Source of the DNA: Geoglobus sp.
GTDB taxonomy: Archaea > Halobacteriota > Archaeoglobi > Archaeoglobales > Archaeoglobaceae
Length of the DNA stretch: 7,895 nucleotides
Direction: 5' to 3'
NCBI GenBank assembly: GCA_027019885.1
Contig: JALUWC010000435.1
Span: forward strand, 1 to 7,895
The stretch's first letter is position 1. Each line of letters begins with the position of its first letter. Position numbers and translations under genes: made by a program. The notes under the pieces were generated by a model. That model was not told the DNA's origin and did not search any database. It saw only the letters and a program-made list of their open reading frames with translations. This document shows, in pieces, positions 5,601-7,895 of this stretch.

Positions 5601-6074
5601 TCAAACGTACATCATGCCCTTATCACTGTCAGCTTTGTCGAACCTCTCCCTCATCTTCCAGATTACGAAGAGCTTGCACTTGTGCACCTCTCCCACAGAA
5701 TCCATGAGAAGCTGTCTCGTCAGATCCTCCTGGTAAAGCTTTCTTGTGAACTGGAAGAGCTGGGGAGTTGCTGCACCTGGAAGGATCTGAAACTCTGTGC
5801 TCAGAAAGATGAGAGCAAATCTTATCTCCCACATGAATTTTTCCCTTTCTTTCTCCTCCATTCCCATAATTGCCGAGTAGTGTTCCTCACTCAGCTTCAC
5901 ACCACTTGCCACCACGACAAGTCCCTTGTTCCTCGGAGCGATTACGTCTATCACCTGTCCTGAACCGGGAGGCACCTCGATTACGAAGTGGAAATCAGCG
6001 CTCTCGTCATCCACCTCCTGCCTGAACATCTCCTCATCCTCAAGCCATGCCCTTATCATCTCCTTCAATCCCAT
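5601..6074 (-). CDS. DUF2299 family protein, function unknown
   Basis: The 157-residue soluble protein matches the archaeal DUF2299 pattern as I know it: an N-terminal helix with IRAWLEDEE, then ADFHFVIEVPPGSGQVIDVIAPRNKGLVVVASGVKLSEEHYSAI, a helix with EKFMWEIRFAL, the strand TEFQILPG, and a C-terminal part with LYQEDLTRQLLMDSVGEVHKCKLFVIW. Members have an alpha/beta fold reminiscent of small secretion-chaperone-like proteins, but no biochemical role is established. There is no signal peptide or membrane span. The ATG at 6074 has an excellent ribosome binding site, GAGGTGAT, three bases upstream. It lies 29 bp after the UPF0200/UPF0201 gene and 42 bp before apgM on the same strand, so it is probably the second gene of the transcript that begins at 7060. 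Confidence 0.88.
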   Translation of the reverse strand: MGLKEMIRAWLEDEEMFRQEVDDESADFHFVIEVPPGSGQVIDVIAPRNKGLVVVASGVKLSEEHYSAIMGMEEKEREKFMWEIRFALIFLSTEFQILPGAATPQLFQFTRKLYQEDLTRQLLMDSVGEVHKCKLFVIWKMRERFDKADSDKGMMYV

Positions 6075-6077
6075 ACC

Positions 6078-6085
6078 ATCACCTC
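6078..6085 (-). promoter_or_regulatory. Strong ribosome binding site of the DUF2299 gene
   Basis: GAGGTGAT on the minus strand is an 8-base match to the anti-Shine-Dalgarno sequence, three bases before the ATG at 6074. It fixes this start and fits an internal cistron, in contrast to the first gene of the run, which lacks such a site. Confidence 0.7.
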
Positions 6086-6103
6086 TGACAGTTTATTTGA
6101 ATT

Positions 6104-7060
6104 CTATATCCTGTCCACCTCTTTTATCGGTTTCCCATCTCTGGTTTCGGGTGTGAGGTAGTCCAGAAACTTCTCGAAATCGGTGTCAAAGAGCCTGAAA
6201 GTTACCTTCAGAGGAGAGAGAATGGCATCCTCTTCAGTAAAGTTTATTCTGGAGATGTAGGCCGTCTGCTTGTTCAGATAGACGGTTATTCTGCTGCCAG
6301 CTCTGCCTGAGATGAACATGCTTCTTGCAGTGTCAAGGATTCTCTGCATCCTGAGCAGCTCTCTGAACCTTGACAGGTTTGATGTTCTTGCGATTACAGT
6401 ATCATTTTCGATCACAAATTCTGCATCCGGAAACAGGTTGAGAATGGCCTTTCTTACCTTTTCCTCATCCTCGGTTGGATGAATCTTTGTTTCAATATCC
6501 ACCTCAACTCTTGGCAAAAAATGCCTCAGCAGTGCCCTTATCTTCTCCTCAAAATCCTCCATGTTTCCTGCATTTTCAACAGTTATGTCTGCCATTTTCA
6601 TCGCATCTCCCATTCCCCAGGAAAGCTCTCTCTCATCCCTGTTTTTCAGCTCTTCGACTGTTCTGACATCATCCGCTCTCTTCCTTCTGACAGCCCTCTC
6701 AAACCTCACATCAGCTGGAGCCTCGATGTTTATGAGGACAAAATCGTCTCCGAACTCTCTTTTGAATCTCTCAACCTCTGCAATGCCTCTTATTCCGTCA
6801 ATCACAACAACACCCTTCTCCTCAAGCTTTCTTCTTATCCTGGGAATGCACCTCTTTGCTATGGCGTCCATTCCCTCGCCCTGCCTGAGCTCTGTTGCAA
6901 TTCTCCCTGCATTCCTGTCGGTGAGTTCAAGCCCCCTTCTCCTCACCTCCTCCCTCACAACATCCCCCATAACAACAACAGGTATACCCATATCTTCAGC
7001 TATCCTTGAGGCTGTGGATTTCCCGCTTAAAGGCAAACCAACGAAGGCGATGATCTTCAT
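6104..7060 (-). CDS. UPF0200 P-loop kinase fused to UPF0201 RNA-binding-type domain
   Basis: A two-domain protein of 318 residues. Residues 1 to about 183 are an NMP-kinase-like P-loop domain of the UPF0200 family: Walker A GLPLSGKST (8-16), GDVVREEVRRRGLE (32-45), the conserved VVIDGIRG (85-92), an Arg-rich lid region (RFERAVRRKRADD, 119-131), and a C-terminal helix. Residues about 185-318 are a UPF0201 (DUF54) domain beginning VEVDIETKIHPTEDEEKVRKAI, a family whose fold resembles ribosomal protein L5 and which Pfam lists as RNA binding. The same fusion is known as AF_1395 in Archaeoglobus fulgidus. The substrate is unknown. Labels such as dephospho-CoA kinase are doubtful, since archaea have a different, GTP-dependent enzyme. 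The frame runs on to 7123, but I choose the ATG at 7060: homology starts there (MKIIAFVGLP) and a box A sits 26 bp before it. There is no ribosome binding site, so the mRNA is likely leaderless. DUF2299 follows after 29 bp. Confidence 0.92.
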   Translation of the reverse strand: MKIIAFVGLPLSGKSTASRIAEDMGIPVVVMGDVVREEVRRRGLELTDRNAGRIATELRQGEGMDAIAKRCIPRIRRKLEEKGVVVIDGIRGIAEVERFKREFGDDFVLINIEAPADVRFERAVRRKRADDVRTVEELKNRDERELSWGMGDAMKMADITVENAGNMEDFEEKIRALLRHFLPRVEVDIETKIHPTEDEEKVRKAILNLFPDAEFVIENDTVIARTSNLSRFRELLRMQRILDTARSMFISGRAGSRITVYLNKQTAYISRINFTEEDAILSPLKVTFRLFDTDFEKFLDYLTPETRDGKPIKEVDRI

Positions 7061-7165
7061 ACTGCGAAATCTGAATGTGTGTATTAAAATCTTGGCCATC
7101 CAAACCCTGAGCATATCACACATCGAAAAGCAATAAATACCCCACCGGTTATTTTCAGGGTTGCA
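7061..7165. promoter_or_regulatory. Divergent promoter region between UPF0200/0201 and NMD3-family genes
   Basis: This 105-bp spacer separates two outward-reading genes. On the minus strand TTTTAATA (7082-7089) is centred about 26 bp before the ATG at 7060. On the plus strand AATAAATAC (7132-7140) is centred about 30 bp before the ATG at 7166. Neither gene has a clear Shine-Dalgarno sequence, so both transcripts are probably leaderless or nearly so. The about 40 bp between the two boxes could hold shared regulator sites, though I see no obvious inverted repeat there. Confidence 0.6.
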
Positions 7166-7895
7166 ATGAAATGCGCCTCATGTGGGAAAGAGAGCAGTTA
7201 CGCTGTTTGTGGAAGGTGTCTCGCTGAGAAATATGAGATCGTCTCAGTCCCACCTGTGGTTGAGATTGCTCACTGCTCGAGATGTGGAGACTTCAGGCTT
7301 GACAGGTGGAGAGCTGTTTCACTGGAGGATGCTGTCAGATACCATCTTTTCAGAGAGCTGAGACTTCATGATGAGCTTCAGGTTGATGATGTTCAGTTTG
7401 AGCCCGTGGGCGATGAGATCGGCAGATACAGGCTTCTTGTTGAGGGCATGCTCAGGGACTTTCCGTATGCTTGTGAGGGATCATTCGAGGTAAGGCTGAA
7501 AAAAATCGCATGCGAAAAGTGCAGCAGACAGGCTGGAGGTTACTATGAGTCCATACTTCAGATAAGAGCAGACAGAAGAGATCTGAGAGATGATGAAATT
7601 CGTAAAATATTTGAAATTGTTGAAAACGCTCTTCTGAAGGAGAGAAGCAATCCAAATGCTTTCATTTCAAAGATTGAAACCAAGAAGGAGGGTGTCGATA
7701 TTTATCTGGGGGATAAAAATCTTGGTCAGAAGCTGTCCAGGATCATATCGCGGGAAACAGGAGCAGAGATAAGGGAAAGCAGCAAGATTGCAGGGAGAGC
7801 AGATGGCAGGGACTTCTACAGATTCACATATCTAATAAGGCTTCCCGGATTTTTCAGGGGAGATGTTGTTCTGGAGGGGGATGTTGTTGCTGTTG
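7166..7895 (+). CDS. nmd3: NMD3-family protein, N-terminal part (3' end outside window)
   Basis: The frame is open from the ATG at 7166 to the right edge, giving 243 codons and no stop. It starts MKCASCGKESSYAVCGRC and carries four CXXC pairs at Cys3/6, Cys15/18, Cys37/40 and Cys116/119, which could form two treble-clef-like zinc sites, as in NMD3. After residue 120 the sequence (GGYYESILQIRADRRD, then NPNAFISKIETKKEGVDIYLGDKNLGQKLSRII, then FYRFTYLIRLPGFFRGDVV) matches the archaeal NMD3 core as I know it. Eukaryotic NMD3 is the adaptor for 60S subunit export and binds the subunit joining face. Archaea have no nucleus, so a role in late large-subunit maturation is inferred. The start is leaderless-like, with box A about 30 bp upstream. 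It diverges from the UPF0200/0201 gene. The C-terminal third or so is missing because the window ends. Confidence 0.9.
   Translation, partial: MKCASCGKESSYAVCGRCLAEKYEIVSVPPVVEIAHCSRCGDFRLDRWRAVSLEDAVRYHLFRELRLHDELQVDDVQFEPVGDEIGRYRLLVEGMLRDFPYACEGSFEVRLKKIACEKCSRQAGGYYESILQIRADRRDLRDDEIRKIFEIVENALLKERSNPNAFISKIETKKEGVDIYLGDKNLGQKLSRIISRETGAEIRESSKIAGRADGRDFYRFTYLIRLPGFFRGDVVLEGDVVAV

Noticed and set aside
6104..7060. Calling the UPF0200 domain dephospho-CoA kinase
   Set aside because: Archaea use an unrelated GTP-dependent dephospho-CoA kinase, and the L5-like C-terminal domain has no place in CoA synthesis.
7061..7123. N-terminal extension of the UPF0200/0201 protein to a start at 7123
   Set aside because: The extra 21 residues have no family similarity, and the box A of the gene lies inside this stretch. 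The ATG at 7060 gives the expected N-terminus.
6561..7136. Long plus-strand frame antisense to UPF0200/0201
   Set aside because: It is a Ser/Pro-rich shadow of a well-conserved gene, with no start signals.

Overview
The window looks like a chromosomal segment of an archaeon, most likely from the Archaeoglobales. Three things point there. The gene set is archaeal: an ApgM-type phosphoglycerate mutase, an NMD3-family protein, DUF2299 and a Ygr210-type Obg GTPase. A UPF0200 kinase domain is fused to a UPF0201 domain, an arrangement I know from Archaeoglobus fulgidus (AF_1395). Starts are either leaderless behind a TATA-like box A or carry GGTGAT/GAGG-type ribosome binding sites. The species is not determinable from the sequence alone.

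Layout, left to right. Positions 3-452 (+) are the C-terminal third of ThiC, cut by the window edge. Positions 503-587 (+) are an intron-less tRNA-Leu with anticodon CAA. Positions 588-881 have no intact gene; they hold a possible decayed ORF (604-708), a nested inverted repeat, and a T-rich terminator for the gene on the opposite strand. Positions 882-1865 (-) encode an exported, charged coiled-coil protein with six N-glycosylation sequons and its own promoter. Positions 1866-2105 are an AT-rich spacer.

From 7060 down to 2106, six minus-strand genes are packed together: UPF0200/UPF0201 fusion, DUF2299 protein, apgM, a bactofilin-like beta-helix protein, a small DUF2095-like protein, and an Obg/Ygr210 GTPase with a TGS domain. 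The last three are likely translationally coupled (overlaps or 6-nt gaps). apgM has a box A about 28 nt before its ATG, so it may also start its own, nearly leaderless, transcript. A divergent promoter region (7061-7165) separates the train from an NMD3-family gene (7166 to the right edge, +), which is open at the window end.

The clearest functional theme is RNA/ribosome biology: NMD3 (60S export in eukaryotes), a kinase fused to an RNA-binding-type domain, and a TGS-containing Obg-like GTPase. These sit beside central metabolism (phosphoglycerate mutase, thiamin pyrimidine synthesis) and several conserved archaeal proteins of unknown role. I see no CRISPR array, intact transposon or clear defence system. 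The least explained items are the bactofilin-like protein with a hydrophobic insert, the secreted coiled-coil protein with a palindrome at its predicted start site, and the small decayed region next to the tRNA.
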